From SVMC01 sp045601345 (lineage in GTDB: Bacteria; Bacillota; Clostridia; Oscillospirales; Oscillospiraceae), in assembly GCA_045601345.1 (NCBI GenBank), contig JAZRZL010000038.1, positions 24,082 through 88,081 of the forward strand: a stretch of 64,000 nucleotides of DNA, written 5' to 3'. Shown here piece after piece: positions 35,661 through 44,729 of the stretch. Each line of letters starts with the position of its first letter. The first letter of the stretch is position 1. The position numbers and the translations under genes were made by a program. A model generated the notes under the pieces. The model was not told the DNA's origin. It was given only the letters and a program-made list of their open reading frames with translations, and ran no database searches.

Positions 35661-37115
35661 CTAAAACTGAATCAGAGCCAGAGCCGCATTCTTTTGGACA
35701 AGGGTATCCTCTATGCGGGCAATATACTGCTGGGGCGCTTTCGGATTGTGCTGGCGCTCCAATGTACCGTTCGGGAACATGATTTTGGTCATACCACCGC
35801 CGCCCAGAGAGATAATGCTGTGGATTTCCTCCATCATGTAAATATTGTAAAGACAATCCCGCCCGGGCTTTGTCCAGCCGACATTTTCAAAGCAGCCGGA
35901 CATATATTTCTGCCGATAGAGATAGTAAGGGGCATAACCGGCTGCACGAAGCATTGCCGAAGCCTGCGCCAGCATCTGTGCCACCTCCTGTGCATCCGGA
36001 AGTCGGCAGCGGCTCTGGAACAGTGTTGCGCCCTTCTTCAGCGCAAGGGTATGGACAGTAATGTTTGCCGGGGCAAGGGCAAGAATCCGGGTAAGAGAAT
36101 CGCGGAAGGTATCCACCGTATCCTCGGGAAGACCCGCGATCAAATCCATGTTGATGTTCTCAAAACCTGCCGCCACGGCTTGTTCATAGGCGCGCAGGGT
36201 ATCCTCTGCACTGTGACAGCGGCCAATGGCGCGGAGAGCCTCGTTATTCATGGTCTGGGGATTGATGCTGATGCGGTCACAGCCGTTTTCCAAAAGGACA
36301 CGGAGCTTTTCCTCATCCAGCGTGTCCGGGCGACCGCCCTCTACGGTGTATTCAAGAAGCTCCTGAAGGTCGAAGCTCTCGGAAATTGCCCCCATCAGGC
36401 GGCGAAGCTGCTTGGCAGATAAGGTCGTTGGAGTGCCCCCGCCGATATACAGGGTGCGGACGGTTACGCCAAGGCGCTTCATAGCCGCACCTACATGGGC
36501 AATCTCTTGAAGAAGGCATTCCAGATATTCCTCCAAAAGCCCTGCGCAGCGGTCAATGGCCTGACTGACAAAGCTGCAATAGGTGCAGCGGGTGGGGCAG
36601 AAGGGAATGCCCACATAGACAGAAACATCCCCCGGCCGCAGCAGCTCCATAGCCTTCACGGTGGCAAGGGAAGCATCCACGCACAGCGTTTGCCTTGCGG
36701 GGGTCACAAAATAGGTCTTCTCCATCAGCTTCGCGGCACTCTTTGCCGTGCCGCCGGAGAGTAGATGCCGGGTGGTAAGCTTGGTGGGACGAACGCCGGC
36801 CAGCGCACCCCAGGCGGGCTTTTCCGGCAAAAGCTTGCAGGCAGCAAGATAATAGCTTCGCTGCAAAGTCTGTCGGCGCAGAGAGACTGTCTCCCGCTCC
36901 TTTAAAAGTCGGCAGGTGGCCTGTGCTTCCTTCCCGTGCCAGACAATCCGCGTGGAAGCCGTAAGCCATTTTTCTCCCCGGAATAATGTAGAAACCGCAC
37001 CATCCCCGGTAAATTTGTCGGAATCCACCGACTCCATTGGTTCCTCGGAAAACAGCGCCAATTGAAGCTGCTCTACGGCATAACGGTCATCATGACCCTG
37101 CAGATATAGCTTCAT
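35661..37115 (-). CDS. hemZ: Coproporphyrinogen dehydrogenase-type radical SAM protein HemZ
   Basis: A 484-residue oxygen-independent coproporphyrinogen dehydrogenase-like protein. N-terminal about 150 residues are HemZ-specific; the radical SAM motif is CPTRCTYC (CX3CX2C) in VGIPFCPTRCTYCSF; TLYIGGGTPTTL, SINPQTMN and DLIAGLPED follow as in HemN/HemZ; C-terminal PYYLYRQKYMSG. No other haem gene is near, so it may serve tetrapyrrole or another radical SAM function. ATG overlaps the stop of the upstream MBL gene (ATGA). Confidence 0.9.
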   Translation of the reverse strand: MKLYLQGHDDRYAVEQLQLALFSEEPMESVDSDKFTGDGAVSTLFRGEKWLTASTRIVWHGKEAQATCRLLKERETVSLRRQTLQRSYYLAACKLLPEKPAWGALAGVRPTKLTTRHLLSGGTAKSAAKLMEKTYFVTPARQTLCVDASLATVKAMELLRPGDVSVYVGIPFCPTRCTYCSFVSQAIDRCAGLLEEYLECLLQEIAHVGAAMKRLGVTVRTLYIGGGTPTTLSAKQLRRLMGAISESFDLQELLEYTVEGGRPDTLDEEKLRVLLENGCDRISINPQTMNNEALRAIGRCHSAEDTLRAYEQAVAAGFENINMDLIAGLPEDTVDTFRDSLTRILALAPANITVHTLALKKGATLFQSRCRLPDAQEVAQMLAQASAMLRAAGYAPYYLYRQKYMSGCFENVGWTKPGRDCLYNIYMMEEIHSIISLGGGGMTKIMFPNGTLERQHNPKAPQQYIARIEDTLVQKNAALALIQF

Positions 37116-37714
37116 CGGCGCATGGCCTCCTGAAGATAAGGATTATTTTTTCGTTCATGCTCTAATGTAGTAGCCTCACCGTGACCGGGATAAACAAAAA
37201 GGTCGCCCTCCAAAGCGCCAAGACGCTTGAGGGAACGGTACATCTCCCGCCAGTCACCGCCGGGAAAATCCGTGCGTCCGCACGAGCCACGGAACAGCGT
37301 ATCCCCGGAAAACAGCCAGTTTCCGACCCGTAGGCAGGATGAACCGGGGGTATGGCCGGGGGTGCAAAGCGCATGGAGACATACGCTGCCAAAGGACAGC
37401 ACATCCCCGTCCTGATAAAGCACGGCATCCGGAATCGGCTCGCCCGACAAATCCGCAGGCAGGTCAACATCTCCCGCAGGTGCATACACCGGGCAGTCAT
37501 AGACCTCCCGAAGCTGTGCCACTGCACCCACATGGTCAAAATGCCGGTGGGTCAGAACAATTCCGCGCACGGAAAAATCCAACTGGCCAAGACGGTTCAT
37601 AATTTTATTTGCTTGATCGCCGGGATCAAGAATCACACCATCATGGGTTTTATCATCCCAAATCAAATAGCAATTGGTGCGGAGCAGTCCCAGCTCCAGA
37701 ATTTCCATTTCCAT
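37112..37714 (-). CDS. MBL-fold hydrolase (glyoxalase II-like)
   Basis: A 200-residue single-domain metallo-beta-lactamase-fold hydrolase. Metal motif THRHFDHVGA (HxHxDH), then CTPGHTPGSSCL, LFSGDTLFRGSCGRTD and VYPGHGEATTL. These match the small YcbL/GloB-like thioester hydrolases; substrate not determined. Follows dtd and is coupled to hemZ. Confidence 0.88.
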   Translation of the reverse strand: MEMEILELGLLRTNCYLIWDDKTHDGVILDPGDQANKIMNRLGQLDFSVRGIVLTHRHFDHVGAVAQLREVYDCPVYAPAGDVDLPADLSGEPIPDAVLYQDGDVLSFGSVCLHALCTPGHTPGSSCLRVGNWLFSGDTLFRGSCGRTDFPGGDWREMYRSLKRLGALEGDLFVYPGHGEATTLEHERKNNPYLQEAMRR

Positions 37715-37726
37715 AGTGTACTCCCG

Positions 37727-38188
37727 TTACGGTTTCTTTTCCATCAACTCATCCGTGTCCAGAATCAAGGTCACAGGGCCATCGTTCAGAGAATCCACCT
37801 GCATATTGGCACCGAATTCGCCATGCTGGGGTGGAAAACCCAGCGCTTCACAGATGGCAAGGAATTTTTCATATAAAGGAATGGCAATCTCAGGGGAAGC
37901 TGCACCGTTAAAATACGGGCGGCGACCCTTGCGGCAATCGCCATACAGGGTAAACTGACTGACAACCAAGACACTGCCGCCAATATCAGAAAGACTGCGG
38001 TTCATCTTGTCGTTTTCATCTGAAAAAATGCGCAGACTGAGAATTTTCTCGGCCAACTTGCGGCAATGCACCTCAGTATCCTCCGGCGCAACGCCCAGAA
38101 GAATCAATAGGCCATTTCCAATGCTTCCATTCACCACGCCGTCAATACTGACCGAAGCGTGCTTCACTCTTGTTATAACTGCTTTCAT
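37727..38188 (-). CDS. dtd: D-aminoacyl-tRNA deacylase
   Basis: A 153-residue DTD that removes D-amino acids and mischarged glycine from tRNA. Conserved active-site motifs SQFTLYGD (about residues 77-84) and NDGPVT (about 135-140); full family length. CAGGAG precedes ATG 38188. Next to rel, the same adjacency as in many Firmicutes. Confidence 0.95.
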   Translation of the reverse strand: MKAVITRVKHASVSIDGVVNGSIGNGLLILLGVAPEDTEVHCRKLAEKILSLRIFSDENDKMNRSLSDIGGSVLVVSQFTLYGDCRKGRRPYFNGAASPEIAIPLYEKFLAICEALGFPPQHGEFGANMQVDSLNDGPVTLILDTDELMEKKP

Positions 38189-38234
38189 ATACGTTCTCCT
38201 GTAGGTATCCTATGCGTATGCGTAGGTTTTCATG

Positions 38235-40415
38235 TTAATTTTGTCCTCTTCGCACATCCAGAACGCCGGATATGCAGCGGATGCGGTACTGCACCGCCTC
38301 CAATCCCTTGACATTTTCCACATCGAAGGTCAGGGTAAACATACACTTTCCGTCGGGAAGATTCCGACCGTTGACCTCAGTGACATGAACCTTAGAGGTA
38401 GACAGCACGGTGGCAATGTCCAGAAGCATATTGTTGCGGTCAAGGGTGCGTACCTCCAGACAGGTGGAGAAGGCTTTACTGCAATCTCCCGACCACTCGA
38501 CATTCACCCAGCGACCCGCATTTTGCGGATCGGCCATGGAACGGACATTGGGGCAATCCCTGCGGTGGATGGAGACACCGAAGCCCTTGGTGATAAAGCC
38601 CACAATATCGTCTCCCGGCACCGGGGTACAGCAATGGGAGAATTTGATCATGCACGAATCCAAACCGTCCACAATCACGCCGGAATCGTGGTGGCGATCC
38701 TTAGGTGTTGTCTCCTTTGCCGTTTCATGGGTAGGCTGCTCCCTGATGGCGCGGTTGGCGCGGACAAGTTCCTCACGGATGCGGTTGACCGCCTTGACTG
38801 CGGACAGGCCGCCATAGCCGATGGCGGCATAGAGCTCGTTCATGGACTCAAAGCTTGAACGTTTCAGAAGGGTAGAAACCAGCTCCTCATCCTGCATCAG
38901 CAGGGCGGGTTGGATATTCATGTGCTTCAGCTCACTTTCAAAGCTGGAGCGGCCTCGCATAACATTTTCATCCCGGCGTTCCTTCTTGAACCACTGCTTG
39001 ATTTTGATTCGCGCCTGATTGGACTGGCACACCTTGAGCCAGTCGCGGCTGGGACCGCGGGCACTTTTGGAGGTAATAACCTCGCAGATATCGCCGTTTT
39101 TTAGTTTCTGGTCATAGGGCGCAATGCGGTTATTGATTTTCGCGCCCACCATGGTATTGCCGATGGCGGAATGGATGGCATAGGCGAAGTCAATGGGCGT
39201 AGAGCCGGAGGGCAGGGAAATCACCTTGCCCTTGGGGGTGAAAACAAACACCTCATCATCGAACATATCCACCTTGAGAGAATGGATATAGTCCTCCGCG
39301 TCAACCTCCTGCTGATTTTCCAGCAGACGGCGCACCCATTCAAACTCCTTCTCATCTCCCTGTCCCGCAACGTTGTCCTTATACTTCCAGTGGGCGGCAA
39401 TGCCGTATTCGGCGGTCTCATGCATATCCCATGTGCGGATCTGTACCTCAAAGGGGATACCCTGACGGCCAATGACAGTCGTATGGAGGGACTGGTACAT
39501 ATTGGGCTTCGGGGTGGAAATATAATCCTTAAATCTGCCGGGGACAATATTATAAAGGTCATGGATATGCCCCAGCACATTATAGCAGTCCGGAATGGTG
39601 TCCACGATAACGCGGAAGGCATAGAGGTCATACAGCTCGTCAATGGACTTATTCTGTGACTTCATTTTACGGTAGATGGAGTAGACGTGCTTTACGCGGC
39701 CATTGATGGCACTATGGATATTGGCCTCGCGCAGACGCTGCTGGATGGTATCCTGAATGGTCTGCATGAATTCCTCTGCCTGATCATGGTGGGCATCAAG
39801 ATATTCCATCAGCTCGGCATAACCATCAGGGTCAAGATATTTGAGGCTGGTATCCTCCAGCTCCCACTTGATCTTCTGCATACCGAGACGGTGTGCCAGA
39901 GGGGCATAGATATCCATGGTCTCTCTGGATTTCGTCTTCTGCTTTTCCGGGGTCTGGTACTGCATAGTGCGGGTATTATGGAGGCGGTCTGCGATTTTGA
40001 TGAGGATCACACGGATGTCCTTGCTCATGGCCATGAACATCTTGCGCAGATTTTCCATCTGCTGCTCCTCCAGCGTGGAATACTCCACACGGGTCACCTT
40101 GGTGACACCCTCTACCAAATCGGCTACAGTAGCACCGAATTTGCTCGCAATTTCGTCATAATTGGAATCCGTATCCTCAATGCAGTCATGAAGCAGCGCG
40201 GCCAGAATGGAATCGGTATCCAGACCAATTTCGGCAATAATTTCTGCAACGGCCAGAGGATGGATGATATAGGGAGAGCCGTCCTTCCGCTTCTGGGTTT
40301 CATGCTTTTTTCTTGCATAGTCCACGGCACGGTTCACCGAATCCATATCCACATTGGGCGTATAGCGGGCGATTGCTGCAACCATGGAATCATAATGCTC
40401 CTGAAAGGTTTCCAT
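38235..40415 (-). CDS. rel: (p)ppGpp synthetase/hydrolase, Rel/SpoT family
   Basis: A 726-residue bifunctional alarmone enzyme. Hydrolase domain: IIHPLAVAEI and LLHDCIEDTD (HD motif, about residues 40-75). Synthetase domain: YRKMKSQNKS, YDLYAFRVIV and PNMYQSLHTTVIG. Then TGS domain (VFTPKGKVISLPSGSTPIDFAYAIHS), helical region, the RCCV-type CCTPVPGDDIVGF zinc-finger segment and a C-terminal ACT domain. Intact HD residues argue for both synthesis and hydrolysis. ATG 40415 after GGGAGG; upstream in-frame residues overlap recJ. Four bases downstream of recJ. Confidence 0.96.
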   Translation of the reverse strand: METFQEHYDSMVAAIARYTPNVDMDSVNRAVDYARKKHETQKRKDGSPYIIHPLAVAEIIAEIGLDTDSILAALLHDCIEDTDSNYDEIASKFGATVADLVEGVTKVTRVEYSTLEEQQMENLRKMFMAMSKDIRVILIKIADRLHNTRTMQYQTPEKQKTKSRETMDIYAPLAHRLGMQKIKWELEDTSLKYLDPDGYAELMEYLDAHHDQAEEFMQTIQDTIQQRLREANIHSAINGRVKHVYSIYRKMKSQNKSIDELYDLYAFRVIVDTIPDCYNVLGHIHDLYNIVPGRFKDYISTPKPNMYQSLHTTVIGRQGIPFEVQIRTWDMHETAEYGIAAHWKYKDNVAGQGDEKEFEWVRRLLENQQEVDAEDYIHSLKVDMFDDEVFVFTPKGKVISLPSGSTPIDFAYAIHSAIGNTMVGAKINNRIAPYDQKLKNGDICEVITSKSARGPSRDWLKVCQSNQARIKIKQWFKKERRDENVMRGRSSFESELKHMNIQPALLMQDEELVSTLLKRSSFESMNELYAAIGYGGLSAVKAVNRIREELVRANRAIREQPTHETAKETTPKDRHHDSGVIVDGLDSCMIKFSHCCTPVPGDDIVGFITKGFGVSIHRRDCPNVRSMADPQNAGRWVNVEWSGDCSKAFSTCLEVRTLDRNNMLLDIATVLSTSKVHVTEVNGRNLPDGKCMFTLTFDVENVKGLEAVQYRIRCISGVLDVRRGQN

Positions 40416-40419
40416 TCTA

Positions 40420-42486
40420 TTACCTCCCTTCGGCGCATTTGCTAAGATATTGTAAAATGGCACTTTGGTTTAAATCCACCTTGCTGCCATCGGATGTGAT
40501 CGTTATATGTAAATACTTAGGATGGAGCTGTAGCCGAATGAGGCCAAGCTCATGAAAGGCATCCAGGCAGACCCGAGTACGCATCAGAGAGCAGGGTTTC
40601 CCCGTAGAATGGGTTATTTTCCGACACAGGCAGGCCGCATTCTCAATAATTTCGCCATTGCTGTTGTTCGCAATCAAATAGCGCCACACAATGGCAAATT
40701 CTCCCCGGCTGGGTCGAAGCATCATGGCCTCCTGCAAAGACAGTGGCTGCCGTGTGGAGCAGCGGCGATAAATCGACTCCTCGGCGGCATTATTCTCCCG
40801 CTCATTGCGGCTCAGGCGAATATCCACCAGATTGAGCTGGACGGTGCGTACACCCTTATATTCATTCACCTGCGGTGTAAAGGCAATATCAACAACATCT
40901 CCCAAATCCACAGCTGCCTGACGCGCCGTTGTGGAAAAGAAAATGGCAGAGCAGACAGCACCGTTATCCGCACGAAGGCGCAAGCGCAGATGCTTACCGC
41001 CACCTACCTCATTGAGCTGCTCTACCAGCATATGCTCCATGCACAGCACCGGCCTCGGGCAGCCGCTGCCGCATGGCTCCAATTGCGCAAGCGCGGCGAC
41101 ATTTTCCATCGTTAAAAGCGGCATGGTCACAGCGCAGTCCACCTCCAGCGCAGACTTCGCTTCGCCCGAATCCATAAAGCTGCGGGCAAGCTGGCCGACC
41201 TCCCGGCGGAAATCATCAATTTGGTCTCTGCGGATGGTAAAGCCGGCTGCCAGCTCATGGCCGCCATAGCTCTCCAGAAGATACGACAGGGTACTCAAAC
41301 CCGAAAACAGATTAAAGCCGCCATAGGAACGGGAGGAGGCCTTGCCCCGGTCTCCGTCCATACAGATGAGGAAGGTAGGGCAGGAATATTCCTCGGCCAT
41401 GCGGGAGGCAACAATGCCCACCACACCCTGATGCCAATTTTCCCCCGCAAGCACAATCACATCCGGGGCTTCTCCACTGCCCAAACGGGAAACAGCATCC
41501 TGATAAATCTCCGATTCAATGGTCTGCCGCTGCCGATTCATACGGCACAGGGTATTGGCTCGTCTGGCAGCGTGAACCGGGTCTTCTGTGAGAAATAGCT
41601 CCAGCGCCAGCTCCACCCGCCCCATACGTCCGGCCGCATTGATTCTGGGTGCCAATACATAGCCTACCGTGGCGGCGGTGACATTTTGTGGCTCACAGCC
41701 GCATTCCTGCAAAAGCGCCGCGATGCCCACACGATGAGGATTGGCAATCTGCTTGAGACCCCGGGCAACAAAGGTGCGGTTTTCCCCCCGCAGATTCATG
41801 ACATCGGCAATGGTGCCCAGACAGACCAGATCGCCATAGGCCTCCAATACCGCCTCCTGATCTCCGCATAGGGCAGCGGCCAGCTTAAACGCGACACCCA
41901 CGCCGCTCAGGTCGGTATGGGGATAGGTGCGATCCGGGCGATGGCTGTCCACAACCGCACAAGCCTCTGGCAGCGTTTGCTTACATTCATGGTGATCGGT
42001 GATAATCAGATCAATGCCAAGCTCGCGGCAAAGCTTGGCCTCCGGGGTGGCGGTAATGCCACAATCGACCGTAATAATCAAATCAACCCGATCCCGATAG
42101 AGCTGCTGAATGGCGGTCTCATTCAGACCGTAGCCCTCTTCCAGACGGCCGGGGATATAGCTAACGCAGTGTCCTCCCCGGCGGCGAAGAAAATCCACCA
42201 GCAGACAGGTCGCAGTAATGCCGTCCACATCATAGTCTCCGTAGACAGCAATTTTATCTCCACGCTTCAGCGCCTGCTGTACACGCGCTACCGCACGATC
42301 CATTTCCCGAAGGGCAAAGGGGTCACAAAGAGGAACATCGCAGCGCAAAAAATCCTGCGCCTGTGCCGCTGTGGTATAGCCACGGGCGCATAGCACCCGT
42401 GAGGTCAGCGGAGAAAATCCCGCTTCACAAAGAGCCTTTACATCTTCGGATTGATAGCTTGATACATTCCAGATTCCATACTTCAT
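40420..42486 (-). CDS. recJ: Single-stranded-DNA exonuclease RecJ
   Basis: A 688-residue DHH-family 5'-3' exonuclease of recombination and mismatch repair. Motif I YGDYDVDGITAT (about residues 80-91), VDCGIT, IITDHHECK (DHH), VDSHRPD and SGVGVAFKLAAALC; DHHA1 block SYGGHELAAGF around 400 and a C-terminal OB-like and Firmicute-specific extension of about 150 residues. Upstream of rel on the same strand, probably co-transcribed. Confidence 0.95.
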   Translation of the reverse strand: MKYGIWNVSSYQSEDVKALCEAGFSPLTSRVLCARGYTTAAQAQDFLRCDVPLCDPFALREMDRAVARVQQALKRGDKIAVYGDYDVDGITATCLLVDFLRRRGGHCVSYIPGRLEEGYGLNETAIQQLYRDRVDLIITVDCGITATPEAKLCRELGIDLIITDHHECKQTLPEACAVVDSHRPDRTYPHTDLSGVGVAFKLAAALCGDQEAVLEAYGDLVCLGTIADVMNLRGENRTFVARGLKQIANPHRVGIAALLQECGCEPQNVTAATVGYVLAPRINAAGRMGRVELALELFLTEDPVHAARRANTLCRMNRQRQTIESEIYQDAVSRLGSGEAPDVIVLAGENWHQGVVGIVASRMAEEYSCPTFLICMDGDRGKASSRSYGGFNLFSGLSTLSYLLESYGGHELAAGFTIRRDQIDDFRREVGQLARSFMDSGEAKSALEVDCAVTMPLLTMENVAALAQLEPCGSGCPRPVLCMEHMLVEQLNEVGGGKHLRLRLRADNGAVCSAIFFSTTARQAAVDLGDVVDIAFTPQVNEYKGVRTVQLNLVDIRLSRNERENNAAEESIYRRCSTRQPLSLQEAMMLRPSRGEFAIVWRYLIANNSNGEIIENAACLCRKITHSTGKPCSLMRTRVCLDAFHELGLIRLQLHPKYLHITITSDGSKVDLNQSAILQYLSKCAEGR

Positions 42487-42580
42487 TTCAAATCCACATC
42501 CGAACGCTTATTTTTTACTATTATAACAATTTTCCCGCCATTTCACAAGACACTGCTGTGGTTTTTTCCGTGTTTTCCCG

Positions 42581-42606
42581 AAAAAAGCAGCCGGAAAACC
42601 GGCTGC
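42581..42606 (-). terminator. Terminator of the VanZ-like gene
   Basis: GCAGCCGG/CCGGCTGC stem with 4-base loop; on the minus strand it is followed by six T. Confidence 0.8.
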
Positions 42607-42624
42607 GAAAGATGCAGATGGCAT

Positions 42625-43038
42625 TTATTGCTTTTTTCGGTGTATCAGCCGACGAAGGGCAAAAGTGATTAGGACTGCCACCGTAATACCGGCAAAGTCA
42701 ATCCATACATCCTGCACCATGGCTGCACGTCCCTCCACAAAAATCTGGATACTCTCATCACACATAGCGCACAGGAGACCTGCAAACAACGGCTGTAAAA
42801 GATCACAGCGCAGACATTGGCTTAGCAGCAGTCCCAATATCGCAAATTCCGCAAAATGTGCCAGCTTTCGCAGGATTGCCTCCGTAAGGGAGGGAAAAAA
42901 CTGTACAAAATAAGCCAAAAGTCCCTGACTTTCGGCCGCACTCCTATCTGCGACGATACAGGACTGACCAAATATCATCCCAAGCCAAAGCACACAGGCA
43001 ACCCACCACAACCAAGAACAGGTTCTTTTTCCCTTCAT
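42625..43038 (-). CDS. VanZ-like membrane protein
   Basis: A 137-residue protein with four membrane helices. The VanZ-family signature is RKLAHFAEFAILGLLL (about residues 57-72), and a second conserved acidic stretch is CDESIQIFVEGRAAMVQDVWID, of which the Asp/Glu pattern matches the family. VanZ confers low-level teicoplanin resistance in enterococci, but most homologues are of unknown function. ATG 43038 follows AAGGAG at 9 bases. Confidence 0.85.
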   Translation of the reverse strand: MKGKRTCSWLWWVACVLWLGMIFGQSCIVADRSAAESQGLLAYFVQFFPSLTEAILRKLAHFAEFAILGLLLSQCLRCDLLQPLFAGLLCAMCDESIQIFVEGRAAMVQDVWIDFAGITVAVLITFALRRLIHRKKQ

Positions 43039-43402
43039 ACACAACACTCCTTTATTTTATTTATTCTATCACAAAACATTATTATTTGCTACCATGAATT
43101 ACCGCTTGCATCCATTCGACAATTTGTTATACTGTCTTCGGAAAAATATATCGTTTTTCTCTTGAAATATTGGCTGTTATACCCAAATGCCATTTTCAAA
43201 GTTTCCAATTCAGGAAGAAAAAATTTGTTCCAAAGAAATACCGGGAAAAATAGTTGAATTTGTGAAAAAATCAATTGATTTTATCGGAATTTTAGAGTAT
43301 AGTTATAATCGGTATGGCTTATTCGATACGAAAAGCCCGATTGAATTCTGGGATAAAGCCATATCACCCGATTCGTGTCAATAACTTTTTACAGGAGGAT
43401 TG
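43039..43402. other. AT-rich upstream region of the hydrogenase operon
   Basis: About 364 bases without a convincing gene; divergent between the VanZ-like gene and the hydrogenase operon. A TATAAT at 43304-43309 has only a poor -35 (TTATCG, 17-base spacer). TTGTGAAAAAATCAA near 43260 and ACAATTTGTTATACTGT near 43121 faintly resemble halves of Rex sites, not enough to call. Confidence 0.45.
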
Positions 43403-43906
43403 ATGAAAAGTATGGCTTGCAAACATGAAACGGTTCCCTTCCGTGGGACAAAAGAGCAGGAAGCCGCCCTGATGGCCGCTATCATGGAAATGAAGGACGA
43501 ACCCGGCTCTCTCATGCCCATTATGCAGAAAGCACAGGAGATTTACGGCTACCTTCCCATTGAGGTGCAGACTATGATCTCCGATGCCACCGGTACACCG
43601 CTGGAGAAGATCTACGGTGTTTCCACATTCTATTCCCAGTTTACACTGGAACCCAAAGGAAAGTATCAGATTTCCGTTTGTCTCGGCACTGCCTGCTATG
43701 TCAAAGGCTCTCAGGCTGTGTATGACAAGCTGCAAGAGCTGCTGGGCATCGGCGAAGGCGGCTGCACGCCCGACGGTAAGTTTTCTCTGGATTCCTGCCG
43801 CTGCATCGGTGCGTGCGGTCTGGCCCCCGTTATGATGATTAATGACGATGTCTACGGTCGTCTCACCCCGGATATGGTCAAGGGTATTCTCGAAAAATAT
43901 GCCTAA
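43403..43906 (+). CDS. hydC: NuoE-like hydrogenase subunit HydC
   Basis: A 167-residue thioredoxin-like [2Fe-2S] subunit. Cluster cysteines occur as CLGTAC (CX4C, about residues 95-100) and CRCIGAC (last two four apart, about 133-139), the NuoE pattern; GYLPIEVQTMI and VYGVSTFYSQF are conserved family blocks. In NAD-linked electron-bifurcating hydrogenases HydC passes electrons with HydB and HydA. AGGAGG at 4 bases from ATG 43403. First gene of the ten-gene operon. Confidence 0.92.
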   Translation: MKSMACKHETVPFRGTKEQEAALMAAIMEMKDEPGSLMPIMQKAQEIYGYLPIEVQTMISDATGTPLEKIYGVSTFYSQFTLEPKGKYQISVCLGTACYVKGSQAVYDKLQELLGIGEGGCTPDGKFSLDSCRCIGACGLAPVMMINDDVYGRLTPDMVKGILEKYA

Positions 43907-43921
43907 AACAGGTGCTATTTT

Positions 43922-44269
43922 ATGAAATTTGAGCAGATCAGACAGATTCTCAATGCGGAAGCGGCCTGCGGTGCAGAGCTTTTGGACTCTGAGGCCAGCC
44001 CAGCCGCTTACGCCAGCGATATGATGAGCGACGTGCTGGCCTTTGTTACTGACCAGACCGTACTGCTCACCGGCCTCATCAACGAGCAGGTCATCCGTAC
44101 TGCCGCGATGCTGGATATGCGCTGTGTCATTCTGGTTCGCGGCAAGCAGCCCACAGAGGGTATGCTCCAGCTTGCGAAGCAAAATGGCATTGCCATCCTC
44201 ACCACCGGCTACAACCTGTATGAATCCTGCGGAAGACTCTTCCGAAGCGGACTGCGAGAAAGTAGTTGA
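43922..44269 (+). CDS. Stand-alone DRTGG-domain protein (1)
   Basis: A 115-residue protein consisting of one DRTGG-like domain: N-terminal MKFEQIRQILNAE, then a SDVLAFVTDQTVLLTGL segment, VIRTAAMLDMRCVILVRGKQP and a final GIAILTTGYNLYESCGRLF. DRTGG domains occur in phosphotransacetylase-associated and CBS-type proteins and probably bind a ligand or act as regulatory modules; function here unknown. A second copy (46015-46341) follows later in the operon. Confidence 0.8.
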   Translation: MKFEQIRQILNAEAACGAELLDSEASPAAYASDMMSDVLAFVTDQTVLLTGLINEQVIRTAAMLDMRCVILVRGKQPTEGMLQLAKQNGIAILTTGYNLYESCGRLFRSGLRESS

Positions 44270-44272
44270 CCC

Positions 44273-44698
44273 ATGGCAGATGCGCTGAAGTTTGAATATG
44301 ATATTAGCGGAGAAAACTTTGACTCCGCTGGAGAGGCCAGTATGCGCCTGAAAAAAGAGCTGCGCGCACTCGGTTTCTCCCCAGTTGTAATCCGCCGTGC
44401 TGCAACTGCCATGTATGAGGGCGAAATCAATATGGTCATTCATGCTGGCGGTGGAACCGCCACCGTGCTGATCCGCCCGGAATCCGTGGAAATCATTCTG
44501 GTTGACCACGGCCCCGGCATTGCCGATATCGACCTTGCCATGCAGGAGGGTTACTCCACTGCTCCCGATGCCATCCGTTCCTTTGGCTTCGGTGCGGGTA
44601 TGGGTCTGCCCAACATGAAAAAGTACACCGATGAAATGCGGATTGACTCCGAACTGAACAAAGGAACCACCGTATACATGAAAATTAACGCCGGATAA
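44273..44698 (+). CDS. HATPase/anti-sigma-factor-like protein (1)
   Basis: A 141-residue GHKL ATP-binding domain of the RsbW/SpoIIAB type: N-box AATAMYEGEINMVIHA (Glu and Asn), G1 VDHGPGIADIDLAM, and G2 FGFGAGMGLPNMKKYTDEM. RsbW/RsbT-type proteins are serine kinases that control sigma factors or partner switching. No sigma factor or STAS antagonist is adjacent; location between DRTGG and the sensory hydrogenase homologue suggests a signalling role tied to hydrogen or redox state. Confidence 0.85.
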   Translation: MADALKFEYDISGENFDSAGEASMRLKKELRALGFSPVVIRRAATAMYEGEINMVIHAGGGTATVLIRPESVEIILVDHGPGIADIDLAMQEGYSTAPDAIRSFGFGAGMGLPNMKKYTDEMRIDSELNKGTTVYMKINAG

Positions 44699-44729
44699 GG
44701 CCTTGCCCATACCGGCGCAGTGAGGATTT

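Noticed and set aside
43089..43274. 61-codon minus-strand frame upstream of the hydrogenase operon
   Set aside because: AT-rich chance frame without a ribosome site or conserved sequence.
43240..43290. Possible Rex operator before the hydrogenase operon
   Set aside because: Only a half-site resemblance (TTGTGAAAAAATCAA); the second half does not fit the inverted repeat.
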